Positions 1 through 9,377 of a stretch of 24,368 nt of DNA are shown piece by piece; the first letter of the stretch is position 1, and each line of letters begins with the position of its first letter. This stretch comes from UBA5336 sp038522375 (GTDB taxonomy: Bacteria; Pseudomonadota; Alphaproteobacteria; Caulobacterales; Hyphomonadaceae). A model generated the notes under the pieces. The model was not told where the DNA came from, ran no database searches, and saw nothing but the letters and a program-made list of their open reading frames with translations. Both the position numbers and the translations under genes were made by a program. The stretch lies in contig JBCBKE010000045.1 in the NCBI GenBank assembly GCA_038522375.1, forward strand, positions 1-24,368, given 5' to 3'.

Positions 1-3
1 AGC

Positions 4-9
4 CCTCCC
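4..9 (-). promoter_or_regulatory. Shine-Dalgarno for the next dcw gene (probably murC), beyond the window edge
   Basis: Read on the minus strand, GGGAGG follows directly after the murG stop codon. This is a strong ribosome-binding site whose start codon must lie a few bases outside the window. In most proteobacterial dcw clusters murC follows murG, so murC is the expected gene. That identity is inference. Confidence 0.5.
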
Positions 10-10
10 G

Positions 11-1102
11 CTACCGCGCAATCTCTTCGGCCACATCGGCCAGGTCCCGCGCCGCCGAGACGGTGCCGACCGTCCTTGCGGCCTCGGCCCGTTTCTGCAG
101 GTCGATGAGATCGGAGAGGCGAGCCTCCATGAGTTGGGCCAGCAGCTTGGGGTAGAGGTTGGCCTCCACAATCATGTCGGCCGCGCCCACATCGGTGAGC
201 GCTTCGGCATTGGCGGCCTGGTGATCATCCATGGCGATGGCCAAAGGAACCAGGATGGCGGGTCGGCCAACGGCGGCAAGCTCGCTTACGGTGCCTGCGC
301 CAGACCGGGCAATCACCAGGTGAGCGGCGGCGAGCCGTTCGGGCATATCGGAGAAAAACGTATCGATTTCCGCGGTGACCCCGGCATTGGCGTAGGTCTT
401 TACCACCTCGGAGACCTGCTCTTCGCGCACCTGCTGGACAACGGTCAGCCGGGCTTTCAGGGGATCAGAAAGGAAGTTGCAGATCGCCAAGGGGACCACG
501 TCGCCCAGAATGCGGGCACCCTGGCTGCCGCCGGTCACCAGGACGGTCAGCCCACCACCGGTATCGGGATAGGGCCGGTCACGCATGGCGGCGATGGGCG
601 CGCGAACCGGATTGCCCAACGGATTGTGGGCAGCGCCCGCTGGCAACCGGTCAAGGCGGCTGAACCCCGATGCAACGACCGCAGCATGGCGGCTCATCAA
701 CCGGTTGACCCTGCCAAGCACCGCGTTCTGCTCATGGATCAGGATCGGCACGCCGAGACCGCGAGCGGCAGACAGGAGCGGATAGGCTGGATAGCCGCCA
801 AAGCCGGCCACAAGCGCCGGCCGGGTTTCCCGAAGGATCTTGCGGGTGTTGGCAACACCTTTTCGGATCTTGGCGAACGAGGCCGGCAGCGTCCAGGGTC
901 GGCGGAGATTGGGGCTTTCAGCCTCCACGGCTTCTTTCCAGTCCGCGGGAAAGCTCGCCCCGTATCGCAGGCCCCGCTCATCGCTCACCAGACCAACACG
1001 CCAGCCCCGGCTCCCCATTTCCTGGGCAAATGCTGCGGCCGGGAACATGTGTCCGCCGGTTCCGCCGGCCCCTATGATTACCAGCTTGTCTGCATCAGCC
1101 AT
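11..1102 (-). CDS. murG: MurG, UDP-GlcNAc : lipid I N-acetylglucosaminyltransferase
   Basis: This is the membrane-associated GT28 glycosyltransferase that adds GlcNAc from UDP-GlcNAc to lipid I on the cytoplasmic face, giving lipid II. The 363-residue length is normal for the family. The N-terminal glycine loop GTGGHMFP is at 14-21, HEQNAVLGR at 123-131, a second glycine loop GGSQGAR at 191-197, and the C-terminal nucleotide-sugar motif SGAGTVSEL at 267-275 with DDHQ at 292-295. The ATG is preceded by GGAG at 5-base spacing, and the start overlaps the end of ftsW by 8 bases. It is the last complete dcw gene in the window. Function is assigned from family motifs and operon position and is secure. 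Confidence 0.97.
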   Translation of the reverse strand: MADADKLVIIGAGGTGGHMFPAAAFAQEMGSRGWRVGLVSDERGLRYGASFPADWKEAVEAESPNLRRPWTLPASFAKIRKGVANTRKILRETRPALVAGFGGYPAYPLLSAARGLGVPILIHEQNAVLGRVNRLMSRHAAVVASGFSRLDRLPAGAAHNPLGNPVRAPIAAMRDRPYPDTGGGLTVLVTGGSQGARILGDVVPLAICNFLSDPLKARLTVVQQVREEQVSEVVKTYANAGVTAEIDTFFSDMPERLAAAHLVIARSGAGTVSELAAVGRPAILVPLAIAMDDHQAANAEALTDVGAADMIVEANLYPKLLAQLMEARLSDLIDLQKRAEAARTVGTVSAARDLADVAEEIAR

Positions 1103-2240
1103 ATCCGCTCCGGAACTGCCCGCGTCCGCGTATCAGCGCGAGCGCCAGGCCAAGGGTGAGCGCCGACCCGATCAACGATGACCCGCCATAGGACAGGAAT
1201 GGCAAGGTCACGCCCTTGGGCGGCAGGAGACCGACATTAACGCCGATGTTTATGGCGGCCTGGAGACCGAACAACGTAAACAATCCGACGGCCGCAGCCC
1301 GGGGGTAGGGGTTGCCAATCCTCGCGCCGAGCAGGACCCCGCGAAGCGTGATGAAAGCATAAACGGAAATCAATGCGAGGGCCGCCACCAGTCCATACTC
1401 CTCCGCCAGAACAGCATAGATGAAATCGGTGTGGGCATCGGGCAACGCCGATTTGACCGTGCCTTCGCCCGGTCCAGCCCCCAGAAGTCCGCCCCGTGCA
1501 ATGGCTTCATGGGCCTTGTCGATCTGGTAGGTGTCGTAGCCGGTGGGGTTGAAGAAGCTGTTCACTCGAAAGCGCACATGGGGCATTGCGGCATAGAGTA
1601 CCCCCGCCAGAACGGCGCCGCCGGCTGCAAAACCGGCAGCCAGCCGGAGCGGCAGGCCCGAAACGAAAAACACCGTCAGGAACGCCGCCGACAATAGAAC
1701 CGATTGTCCGACATCGGGCTGAAGCATCAAGAGAAGCATGGTGAAGCCGAACAAGCCGATCGACACCTGGATCCAGGGCCCTTTCGGAAACAAGGACCGC
1801 TGGGCGAGTAACCAGGCCGCCATGACCACAAGGGCCGGTTTCACAAATTCCGAGGGCTGCAAGGACAGCCCGGCAATCCTCAACCAGCGCTGGGCACCCT
1901 TCGCTTCATGCCCGACCATGAGGATAACCACCATCAGACACAAAGCACCGATCAGGATGGCGGCGGAAACGCGCCTCACCCAATCGCGGCTGAGCAGACT
2001 TGTACCGGTCAGGACAACAAGGGCGACAGAGGCAAAGATCGCCTGGCGAATGACGAATTCATACGCGTTCGAAAGCCCCATCCTGTCCGCCGCGACCGGA
2101 CCCGCCGCTAGTGACAGCAAAAGCCCCAACCCCAAAAGCCCGAGCCCGCAAGCCAAGAGTGACCAATCGAGCGTGCGCCGCCATTCAGTGATCCAGGAGG
2201 CGTCAGACCTTGCGAACAGGGCCGAAGCGACGCCAGTCAT
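1095..2240 (-). CDS. ftsW: FtsW, SEDS-family septal peptidoglycan polymerase
   Basis: This polytopic inner-membrane SEDS glycosyltransferase polymerises lipid II at the septum together with FtsI. The 381 residues carry about ten hydrophobic segments beginning near residue 26. Family motifs are GAQRWLRI at 115-122, LQPDVGQS at 173-180, HTDF with Asp272 (the position matching the catalytic Asp of SEDS proteins in the large periplasmic loop), and the C-terminal PFLSYGGSS at 347-355. RodA is the main alternative, but position between murD and murG in a dcw operon favours FtsW. The ATG has GGAG at 5-base spacing and overlaps the murD stop as ATGA. Confidence 0.95.
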   Translation of the reverse strand: MTGVASALFARSDASWITEWRRTLDWSLLACGLGLLGLGLLLSLAAGPVAADRMGLSNAYEFVIRQAIFASVALVVLTGTSLLSRDWVRRVSAAILIGALCLMVVILMVGHEAKGAQRWLRIAGLSLQPSEFVKPALVVMAAWLLAQRSLFPKGPWIQVSIGLFGFTMLLLMLQPDVGQSVLLSAAFLTVFFVSGLPLRLAAGFAAGGAVLAGVLYAAMPHVRFRVNSFFNPTGYDTYQIDKAHEAIARGGLLGAGPGEGTVKSALPDAHTDFIYAVLAEEYGLVAALALISVYAFITLRGVLLGARIGNPYPRAAAVGLFTLFGLQAAINIGVNVGLLPPKGVTLPFLSYGGSSLIGSALTLGLALALIRGRGQFRSGYG

Positions 2241-3649
2241 GCCGACTCCATGAGCGCTGCCCGCTGGGCATGGTTTATCGCCAGTTGCCGAAACGCTTCG
2301 CCGCGCGCCTCGAAGTCCTTGAACTGGTCGAAACTCTGGCAGGCTGGCGAAAGGAGGATCACGCCAGCATCGCCAGCCGCTTCGGCATCGGCAATCGCCG
2401 CCGCTATCGCCTTGTCCAGGTCGCCAGACCGCTCGAGCGCGACCTTGCCATCAAGTTGCTTGGCGTAAGACGCGGCGGCCTCGCCGATCAGGTAGGCTTT
2501 CCTGACCCGGTCGAGAAAGGGGAGGAGACAATCAAGCGGTTCGCCATTCGGCTTGCCGCCCGCGATCCAGTAGATACGGTCCCAGGCCTTGATCGCCTGT
2601 TCCGCCGCCAGCGGATTGGTGGCCTTGGAGTCATTGATGAACCGAATGCCATTCACGGTCGTGACCGATTCCTGGCGATGGGGCAGTCCGGGATAGGTCA
2701 TGATCCCGTCCATGATCGCGTTCGGGTCCATCCCAAGCGCCCGGCATGCCGCATAGGCTGCGGCGGCGTTCTGGTGATTGTGCCGGCCAGGCAAGGCTGC
2801 GGCCTCCCGCAGATCGGCAATCCTGACGGCCTTGCCGCGGATACTGTCGTAAAGGAGTCCATCAACGGCACTGACGCCTTTGCCCAGGGCAAATTCGGCA
2901 GACACCTGGTGCACCGTCGCCGGGCCGCGCCCGAGGGACATGGCGATCGACTGGCTGTGAAGGTCGTCTATACCAACAACGGCTGTGTCCTGGTCGTTCT
3001 GGCCCTCGAAAATCCTGCGCTTCGCATCCAGGTATCCATCCATACCGCCATGACGATCCAGATGATTGGGGGAGATATTGAGAAACACGGCCACATCGCA
3101 GTGGAGCGAGCGCACCAGATCAAGCTGGTAGGAACTGAGTTCGAGCACGTAGATCGCGTTGGCGTGGAGCGGCTCCAGGTCGAGCACCCCTGTGCCGATA
3201 TTGCCGCCCACGCGGACATCCCGACCCGCCCGCTTCAGGATATGTCCGATCAGGGACGTGGTGGTTGATTTCCCGTTCGTGCCTGTGATCCCGACCACTT
3301 TCGGCCGGCCGCGAGCAGGCAACGCAGCCACGGCGCGGGCAAACAGTTCCATATCGCCGATGATCGGCGTGTTGGTCGCCATCGCCATCCGAACGATGCG
3401 GTGAGGTTTGGGGAATTTCAGCGGCACGCCGGGCGACAGGACCAGGGCCTTGAAATTCTGCCAGTCGCGCTTGTTGATATCAGAGAGGGTGACGCCGGAC
3501 GCCTCGGCTGCCTTACGCGAGGTTTCGTTGTCGTCCCAGGCATGAACCGTCGCTCCGCCCGCGATGAGTGCCTTCGCGGCGCTCAACCCCGTTCGGCCGA
3601 GCCCGAAGACCGCCACATCGTCGCCTGCAAATTGCGTGATCGGGATCAT
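2237..3649 (-). CDS. murD: MurD, UDP-MurNAc-L-alanine : D-glutamate ligase
   Basis: This cytoplasmic ATP-dependent Mur ligase adds D-glutamate to UDP-MurNAc-L-Ala, the second amino acid of the stem peptide. The 470-residue protein has the N-terminal Rossmann-like FGLGRTGLS at 15-23 that binds the UMP moiety, and the ATP loop GTNGKSTT at 123-130. SPNHLDRH follows in the central domain and NDSKATNP in the third domain, both typical of MurD. The start is ATG, separated from the mraY stop by 9 bases, the only non-overlapping and non-abutting junction in this stretch of the operon. The frame is complete. Confidence 0.97.
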   Translation of the reverse strand: MIPITQFAGDDVAVFGLGRTGLSAAKALIAGGATVHAWDDNETSRKAAEASGVTLSDINKRDWQNFKALVLSPGVPLKFPKPHRIVRMAMATNTPIIGDMELFARAVAALPARGRPKVVGITGTNGKSTTTSLIGHILKRAGRDVRVGGNIGTGVLDLEPLHANAIYVLELSSYQLDLVRSLHCDVAVFLNISPNHLDRHGGMDGYLDAKRRIFEGQNDQDTAVVGIDDLHSQSIAMSLGRGPATVHQVSAEFALGKGVSAVDGLLYDSIRGKAVRIADLREAAALPGRHNHQNAAAAYAACRALGMDPNAIMDGIMTYPGLPHRQESVTTVNGIRFINDSKATNPLAAEQAIKAWDRIYWIAGGKPNGEPLDCLLPFLDRVRKAYLIGEAAASYAKQLDGKVALERSGDLDKAIAAAIADAEAAGDAGVILLSPACQSFDQFKDFEARGEAFRQLAINHAQRAALMESA

Positions 3650-3658
3650 GGCTGGCCG

Positions 3659-4852
3659 CTACCTCAGCTTCAGGGTGGCGAGGCCCGCCAGCGAGAACAG
3701 GATCGACATGATCCAGAAGCGGATCACGACCCGGGTCTCCGGCCAGTCCTGTTTCTGGAAATGGTGGTGCAGCGGTGCCATCAGGAAGATGCGCCGCCCT
3801 TCACCCGTCAGTTTCCGGGTAACCTTGAACCACCCGACTTGCAGCATCACCGACACCGCCTCCAGGACAAACAGTCCGCCAATGATAACCAGTGCAAACT
3901 CGTGCTTGGTCGCCACCGCCACGACGCCAAGCATGCCGCCTAGGCCAAGCGAACCGGTGTCACCCATGAACACCTGGGCGGGATAGGCATTGTACCAGAG
4001 AAAGCCCATGCCAGCGCCAATCATGGCGCCGAGGACCACGGCCAGTTCGCCGGCGCCCGGCGTGAACTGGATCCCCAGATAATCGGCAAAGATGAAGTTA
4101 CCCGTCAGGTAGGCGATCAGGGCATAGGACAAGGCCGCAAACATCATCGGAACGATGGCGAGCCCATCCAATCCATCGGTGAAGTTCACCGCATTGGCCG
4201 CGCCAACCACGACGACCATGCCGAAGAGGACAAACAGTCCGCCGAGGGGAAGGAAATAGTCGTTGACGAATGGGACAGCCACACCGCCCGCGAAGGCCTG
4301 GTCGTTCGGCTCGACCGAGGTTGGTACGGCATACTGCGCTATGGTCTCGGCCAGCGGCGTCAGTGGCCCCCAATCGGCGTGGCCCAGCGGCGTGTGGGCG
4401 CCATGCAGTCCCATGATGATGAAGCAGGCGATCCCGGCAACCAGGAACTCGACCAACAGCCGTACGCTGGCTGAAACACCCGCATCGGTCTGTTTTGTGA
4501 CCTTTGCATAATCGTCGAGGAAACCGAGGAAGGCGTAGCATGCGGTGACAAACAGCACGATCCAGACATACGGATTATCCATCCGCATCCACAACAGCGT
4601 GCCCGTGAACAGGCCCATCCAGATAATGAAACCGCCCATTGTTGGCGTGCCGCGCTTGGCCATCTGGTCTTCGAATGAAAGATCGCGGATCGGCTGGCCC
4701 TTGCCCTGGCGGGACCTCAGGACATCGATCAATGGCCCCCCCAGGAAGGCAGAGATTAGGAACGCCGTTGCGATGGCCCCACCCATACGAAAGGTGGAGT
4801 AGTTCAATAGGTTGAGGACGCCTCGGTCCGAAACCAGAAATTCGTATAACAT
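3659..4852 (-). CDS. mraY: MraY, phospho-MurNAc-pentapeptide translocase (lipid I synthase)
   Basis: This integral membrane enzyme transfers phospho-MurNAc-pentapeptide from UDP to undecaprenyl phosphate, making lipid I. Signatures are LDDYAK at 112-117, NAVNFTDGLDGLA at 220-232 with the catalytic-site aspartates, MGDTGSLGLGG at 296-306 and the cytoplasmic HHHFQ at 362-366. At 397 residues it is longer than the roughly 360 usual for the family. The extra sequence appears to be a polar stretch of about 40 residues near 150-190, between two membrane segments and before the NFTDG motif. The ATG has GAGGGG at 5-base spacing and directly abuts the murF stop (TGA then ATG). Confidence 0.96.
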   Translation of the reverse strand: MLYEFLVSDRGVLNLLNYSTFRMGGAIATAFLISAFLGGPLIDVLRSRQGKGQPIRDLSFEDQMAKRGTPTMGGFIIWMGLFTGTLLWMRMDNPYVWIVLFVTACYAFLGFLDDYAKVTKQTDAGVSASVRLLVEFLVAGIACFIIMGLHGAHTPLGHADWGPLTPLAETIAQYAVPTSVEPNDQAFAGGVAVPFVNDYFLPLGGLFVLFGMVVVVGAANAVNFTDGLDGLAIVPMMFAALSYALIAYLTGNFIFADYLGIQFTPGAGELAVVLGAMIGAGMGFLWYNAYPAQVFMGDTGSLGLGGMLGVVAVATKHEFALVIIGGLFVLEAVSVMLQVGWFKVTRKLTGEGRRIFLMAPLHHHFQKQDWPETRVVIRFWIMSILFSLAGLATLKLR

Positions 4853-6283
4853 TCAGACCCCTCGCGACCCATTCTGTGCCGCATCCATCGCCCGTTGGTT
4901 CTCCCGGCTCCAGTGTCGGAGCTCTTCGACCAGCTTACCCATCCCGGAGGCATTCGAGCCCTTGATCAAGAGGGTGTCACCGTCACGGAGCGTGTTTTTC
5001 AGATGCGCCGCAACGTCCAGCGCGGTCGCGCCCTGCCGGACGCCGATCGCATCAGGCAGGGCCACTTTCAGCGCGGTCATTGCCGCGCCGGCGAGGAACA
5101 CCTCGGATACCTTGGCCCGCTCGATCGGTTCGGCCAGTTCGGCATGGGCGGCGTCGGAGCCAGCCCCGATCTCCAGCATTTCGCCGAGTGCGGCGAGCTT
5201 TCTAGCGCCCGGCCGCTCCGCAAGCGCCGCCAGCGCTGCCCGCATGCTTTCGGGATTGGCGTTGTAGGCATCATCGATCAGTAGCGCCTCTGCCGCATCC
5301 GGGAGCACGAGGGTTTCCGCTGTGCCCCGCCCAGGAGGAGGACCGAAGCCTTCGAGCGCTGCGGCAGCATCCTGCGGGGTAATCCCGGTCCGCCAGGCCG
5401 TCAGCAGGGCGGCGGCGGCATTGAGACCCCAGTGCTCACCAACGGCCCTGAGGGAAATCGCAACCTCGGCGCCATCCAGTTTCACCCGAGCGACCGATCC
5501 GAACCCGTCGCTATCGACCCCCATGAGCCTGGCCGTCGCCGTGTCGCCCTTTCCAAAGGACAGCACATCGGCACTGGGGGCGAAGGTTCTGCCCTTGGTC
5601 GCGAGGAAGTCGCGAAACCGGTCATCTTCCGGGACCATGATTGTCCCGTGCGCTTCGAGGCCAGCAAAGATATCCGCCTTTTCCTCGGCAACGCCCTCGA
5701 TTGAGCCGACACCTTCAAGGTGGGCCGGTGCGATTTTTGTGATCAGGGCATGGTGGGGCCGCACCAGTCGGGACCGCGGTGCAATCTCACCCGGCGTACT
5801 CATGCCGATCTCAAAGATGGCCCGCGCAGTCTCGGCCGGCATCCGCGCCAGCGTGAGCGGCACCCCCCAATGATTGTTGAAGCTACTTTCAGGCCAGTGG
5901 GCCGGGGCAGCGGCCTTGAATATCTGCGCCAGCATTTCCTTCACGCTGGTCTTGCCAACAGAACCGGTGACCGCACACCGCACCGCTCCGCTTCTTGCGC
6001 GGGCTGCAATCGCAAGCGCTTCAAGCGCCTTCAGTACATCGGACACCACAATCCGGGGCCGCTCACCATCAACAGGCTGGCTGACCAGGGCGCCGGCTGC
6101 ACCAGCCGCGTCGGCCGCACCAACAAAGTCGTGGCCATCGCGTTGGTCCGCCAGTGCCACGAAAAGATCACCGGGTTTCAAGGTGCGGGTGTCGATCGAT
6201 AGTCCATAGGCGTCAAACGGCGCGTTGGCGCGTCCGCCGGTTGCCAGCGCGATATCATCGGCGGTCCAAAGAACCGCACTCAT
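4853..6283 (-). CDS. murF: MurF, UDP-MurNAc-tripeptide : D-Ala-D-Ala ligase
   Basis: This cytoplasmic Mur ligase attaches D-Ala-D-Ala to UDP-MurNAc-tripeptide, completing the pentapeptide precursor that MraY uses. The 476-residue protein has an N-terminal domain with SIDTRTLKPGDLFVAL near 29-44 and an ATP loop TGSVGKTS at 106-113. That loop has Val where many Mur ligases have Asn. FNNHWGVPLT and DDAYNANPESM are characteristic of MurF. The ATG has GGAGG at 7-base spacing and overlaps the murE stop as ATGA. Its place between murE and mraY is the standard dcw order. Confidence 0.96.
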   Translation of the reverse strand: MSAVLWTADDIALATGGRANAPFDAYGLSIDTRTLKPGDLFVALADQRDGHDFVGAADAAGAAGALVSQPVDGERPRIVVSDVLKALEALAIAARARSGAVRCAVTGSVGKTSVKEMLAQIFKAAAPAHWPESSFNNHWGVPLTLARMPAETARAIFEIGMSTPGEIAPRSRLVRPHHALITKIAPAHLEGVGSIEGVAEEKADIFAGLEAHGTIMVPEDDRFRDFLATKGRTFAPSADVLSFGKGDTATARLMGVDSDGFGSVARVKLDGAEVAISLRAVGEHWGLNAAAALLTAWRTGITPQDAAAALEGFGPPPGRGTAETLVLPDAAEALLIDDAYNANPESMRAALAALAERPGARKLAALGEMLEIGAGSDAAHAELAEPIERAKVSEVFLAGAAMTALKVALPDAIGVRQGATALDVAAHLKNTLRDGDTLLIKGSNASGMGKLVEELRHWSRENQRAMDAAQNGSRGV

Positions 6284-7716
6284 GCCCTGGCCTCCAGCGC
6301 AGCAAGCGCTGCCGCCTGGTCGGAGAATGGAATCGTTCGATCGCCGATGGTCTGCCCAGTCTCGTGGCCCTTGCCGGCGATCAGCAAAGTATCCCCCTCG
6401 CGGAGCATCGCGACGGCCTGGGCGATGGCCTCGCCCCGTTCACCAATTTCCAGGGCACCGCTTGCGCCGTTCAGGACGGACTGCCGGATCGCCGCGGGAT
6501 CTTCCGAGCGCGGATTGTCATCGGTCACGATGGCAATATCGGCCTGTTTCGCCGCTATTGCGCCCATCAGGGGCCGTTTGCCTCGGTCCCGGTCTCCGCC
6601 GCACCCAAAGACGACGACCAGACGGCCTGCCGTGTGGGGTCGTGCTGCCCTGAGGAGAACATCAAGCCCATCCGGTGTGTGGGCGTAATCAACGAACACC
6701 CCCGCGCCGTTTACGGTCTCGCCGACGAACTCGAGCCGACCCTTCACCGTCTTCAGCGTTTCCAACCCGGAAACCACATCGGCAATGGACGTGCCGAGCG
6801 CCAAGGCAAGCCCCGCCGCCGTGAGCGCGTTGAGCGCCTGGAACTCACCGATCAGGGGCAACTCGACCGTCTGCTCGGCGCCCATGTATCGGAGGAATAG
6901 TGTCTGCCCGGTCGCCTTCGGCATCAGCTCCGCGATTTTCAGGTCGGCTCCCCGCCAACCCACCGAGAACAAGGTCAATCCCGCCGCCTCGGCTGCCGAT
7001 TCGAAGGCGCCGCGCTCTGGACTGTCGGCATTCACGATCGCCGGCGCGCCCTTCGGTGCGAGGACGCTGAACAGCCGCAATTTCGCTGCCCGATAAGCCT
7101 CCATCGTTGGGTGATAATCGAGATGATCCTGGGTCAGGTTCGTAAAGGCCACCGCTGACAGCCGGACGCCATCGAGCCGATACTGGTCCAGCCCGTGGGA
7201 TGAGGCTTCCATGGCACAGTGGGTGACGTTTTCTCTTGCCAGCGCCTGTAGGGTTTCGTGGATCGCGACGGGGTCGGGTGTTGTGTGCCCCAGATCCATG
7301 GCGCCGTTGGGACCGACCGCACCCAGCGTTCCCATGGACGCCGTCCTGATCCCTGCCTGGCTCCAGATCTGCCGGAGAAAATCGACGGTCGAACTCTTTC
7401 CATTGGTCCCGGTCACGCCGACCATGAATTCTGGCTGGATTGGATAGAACGCCGCCGCCGCGTGTGCCAGGGCAAGCCGCGGTTCCCGATCGAGAATCAG
7501 GGCCGCAGATCTGGTCTCTGTCTCCCGGTCCGTTATGACGGCAATGGCGCCAGCGTCCAGCGCCTGCGGAATGTAATCCTGACCATCGACCACGGCGCCA
7601 CGCAGCGCTGCAAACACGAAACCGGGTTTCACCTTGCGGCTATCGGCGGTGAGCCCCGCTACGGTTTGCGATCCGCCGTCGCCGAGGTTGCGTCCGAACA
7701 GGTCTTCAAGGGTCAT
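6280..7716 (-). CDS. murE: MurE, UDP-MurNAc-L-Ala-D-Glu : meso-diaminopimelate ligase
   Basis: This cytoplasmic Mur ligase adds the third stem-peptide residue. With the start chosen here it is 478 residues. The ATP loop GTNGKSS is at 103-109, the probable carbamylated lysine is Lys212 in YRAAKLRLF, and DNPRSEDP is at 400-407. The DNPR motif is the accepted signature for meso-DAP rather than lysine, implying a Gram-negative-type wall. An upstream in-frame start would give 494 residues. I prefer the ATG at 7716 because GGAGG sits 8 bases upstream, it forms an ATGA overlap with the ftsI stop like its neighbours, and the protein then begins MTLEDLFG as usual. Confidence 0.96.
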   Translation of the reverse strand: MTLEDLFGRNLGDGGSQTVAGLTADSRKVKPGFVFAALRGAVVDGQDYIPQALDAGAIAVITDRETETRSAALILDREPRLALAHAAAAFYPIQPEFMVGVTGTNGKSSTVDFLRQIWSQAGIRTASMGTLGAVGPNGAMDLGHTTPDPVAIHETLQALARENVTHCAMEASSHGLDQYRLDGVRLSAVAFTNLTQDHLDYHPTMEAYRAAKLRLFSVLAPKGAPAIVNADSPERGAFESAAEAAGLTLFSVGWRGADLKIAELMPKATGQTLFLRYMGAEQTVELPLIGEFQALNALTAAGLALALGTSIADVVSGLETLKTVKGRLEFVGETVNGAGVFVDYAHTPDGLDVLLRAARPHTAGRLVVVFGCGGDRDRGKRPLMGAIAAKQADIAIVTDDNPRSEDPAAIRQSVLNGASGALEIGERGEAIAQAVAMLREGDTLLIAGKGHETGQTIGDRTIPFSDQAAALAALEARA

Positions 7717-9377
7717 CCGCGCCGCCTCCGTTCCGGTGCCGTGTCCTCGGACGCATCGTCCCATCGCGGCATGACACCGAGCAGGGGCGCAGCGCGCGCA
7801 ATGACCCGACCGGCCAAGGGGGCAGCGGTCGTTGCAGCCGTATCATTCACCGTCAAACCGTCCGCCCCTTTTGGGGCCTTGGCCTCATCCAGCACAATTA
7901 AAATGGCGTATTCTGGGCGGTCTGCCGGGAACAAAGCGGCGAAACTGTTGAGGTTTCTGGTGGCATCATAGCGGCCATCGACGACCTTCTCAGCCGTCCC
8001 GGTCTTGCCTGCCACCCTGTAGCCCGGCACATCCGCCAACCGTCCCGTCCCGTTGGTCACGGTTTCCCGCAGCATCTCGACGACGGCCTCAGCGGCCGCG
8101 GCGGACACGACGGGGTCACCCGCCGCATCGCCGCGATCGCGATCGCTTTGCAGTACGGACAACGGCCTCCGAGCACCGCCATTGCCGAGCGCGGCGAAAG
8201 CGCCAGAAAAAGCGAGCGGCGATACGGCAAGTCCGTGCCCGTATGACGCCGTCGCAAGGGCAACCGGGCTCCATGTAGCGGGCGCCATCGGCGCTGCGCC
8301 TGCCAAGGCTGATCCCGCAGGCCGCGATAGCAGGCCGAACCGCTCCATCGCATTGATCTGCGCTTCGGCCCCGAGGGCACCCGCAATCTTGACCGTACCG
8401 ATGTTCGAGCTCTCCGACACAATCGTTGTCACCGTAGCCGGACTGATGACGGGGTGAAGATCGCCGATTGTCTCGCCGCCGATATCGATGGGTTCTGAGA
8501 CATCGAACTGCTGGTCCGGTTGAATGGCGCCGGCGTCCAGCGCCGCTGCGACAGTCAGCGGTTTGAAAACCGAGCCCAGTTCATAGACGCCGGTGGTGGC
8601 ACGGTTGAACCGGCGGGGATCGTTCTTGCCCATGTCACGCGCACGGTTCGGATTGAACGCAGGCCAGCTTGCAAGGGCGCGGATCTCACCGGTCTCGACC
8701 GCAACGATGATACCTGCGCCGCCAAGGGCCTCCATGGACGTGATGGCCTCGTCCAACTCCGCTTCCAGTACGAACTGAACCCCCGCGTCCAGCGTCAGCG
8801 CCAAGGCTCCATCGCCGGCGATCAGGCGGTCATTCGCCGCCAACTCGACACCGCCAACGCCGTTCCCATCGATATCCGTTTCGCCGAGCAAGTGGCCCGC
8901 CAGTTCGCCTTTGGGATAGGCCCGGCGCGGTTCGGCGCGAAACCCGAGACCCTCCAGCCCCAGGTCGAACACCGCCTGGCGCTGGCGAGGGGTGAGTTGC
9001 CGTTTCACCCAGACGAATGCGCGGGACCGGTCTCCAAGGCGCTTGGCGAGCATGGCGGGATCGACATCGTCGAGCACCTCGGCGAGGCGCGCTGCCGTTT
9101 CTGCCGGATCCCAGATGGCCCGAGGGTCCGCATAGAGGGAGTTGACCTCGACCGTGGTCGCCAGCAACTCGCCGTTCCGATCGACGATGTCTGCGCGGCG
9201 GGGCACCTCGACGAAAACGCCTGCTTCTGCGCTAGGACTATCGGACGATGACAACGATAGTGTAACTCCCTTGAGGGCAACGAGACCGTACACAAGCCCG
9301 AGACCTGCTGCCACGATCCTGGCGCGTTTGCCGCTGGCCGTTGCAGGCGCGGAAATCCGGAGCGAACCGGCGCTCAT
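7713..9377 (-). CDS. ftsI: FtsI / PBP3, septal peptidoglycan DD-transpeptidase
   Basis: This monofunctional class B penicillin-binding protein cross-links septal peptidoglycan and pairs with FtsW. The 554-residue protein has a short cytoplasmic tail, one membrane anchor around 20-42, and the class B pedestal domain with RRADIVDRNGELLA near 60-73. The transpeptidase domain carries all three active-site motifs: SVFK with nucleophile Ser269, SSN at 323-325 and KTG at 458-460. The C-terminus ends in a short arginine-rich tail. The ATG has GGAG at 5-base spacing and overlaps the ftsL stop as ATGA. Location between ftsL and murE argues for FtsI over other class B PBPs. Confidence 0.95.
   Translation of the reverse strand: MSAGSLRISAPATASGKRARIVAAGLGLVYGLVALKGVTLSLSSSDSPSAEAGVFVEVPRRADIVDRNGELLATTVEVNSLYADPRAIWDPAETAARLAEVLDDVDPAMLAKRLGDRSRAFVWVKRQLTPRQRQAVFDLGLEGLGFRAEPRRAYPKGELAGHLLGETDIDGNGVGGVELAANDRLIAGDGALALTLDAGVQFVLEAELDEAITSMEALGGAGIIVAVETGEIRALASWPAFNPNRARDMGKNDPRRFNRATTGVYELGSVFKPLTVAAALDAGAIQPDQQFDVSEPIDIGGETIGDLHPVISPATVTTIVSESSNIGTVKIAGALGAEAQINAMERFGLLSRPAGSALAGAAPMAPATWSPVALATASYGHGLAVSPLAFSGAFAALGNGGARRPLSVLQSDRDRGDAAGDPVVSAAAAEAVVEMLRETVTNGTGRLADVPGYRVAGKTGTAEKVVDGRYDATRNLNSFAALFPADRPEYAILIVLDEAKAPKGADGLTVNDTAATTAAPLAGRVIARAAPLLGVMPRWDDASEDTAPERRRRG

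Noticed and set aside
134..1159. Long plus-strand open frame opposite murG and ftsW
   Set aside because: It is a high-GC shadow of murG. The translation has no domain or signal and is rich in Gly, His, Arg and Gln as such shadows are. The minus-strand gene has all MurG motifs.
2210..3268. 352-codon plus-strand open frame opposite murD
   Set aside because: Antisense shadow. murD on the other strand carries the full ligase motifs and fits the operon overlaps.
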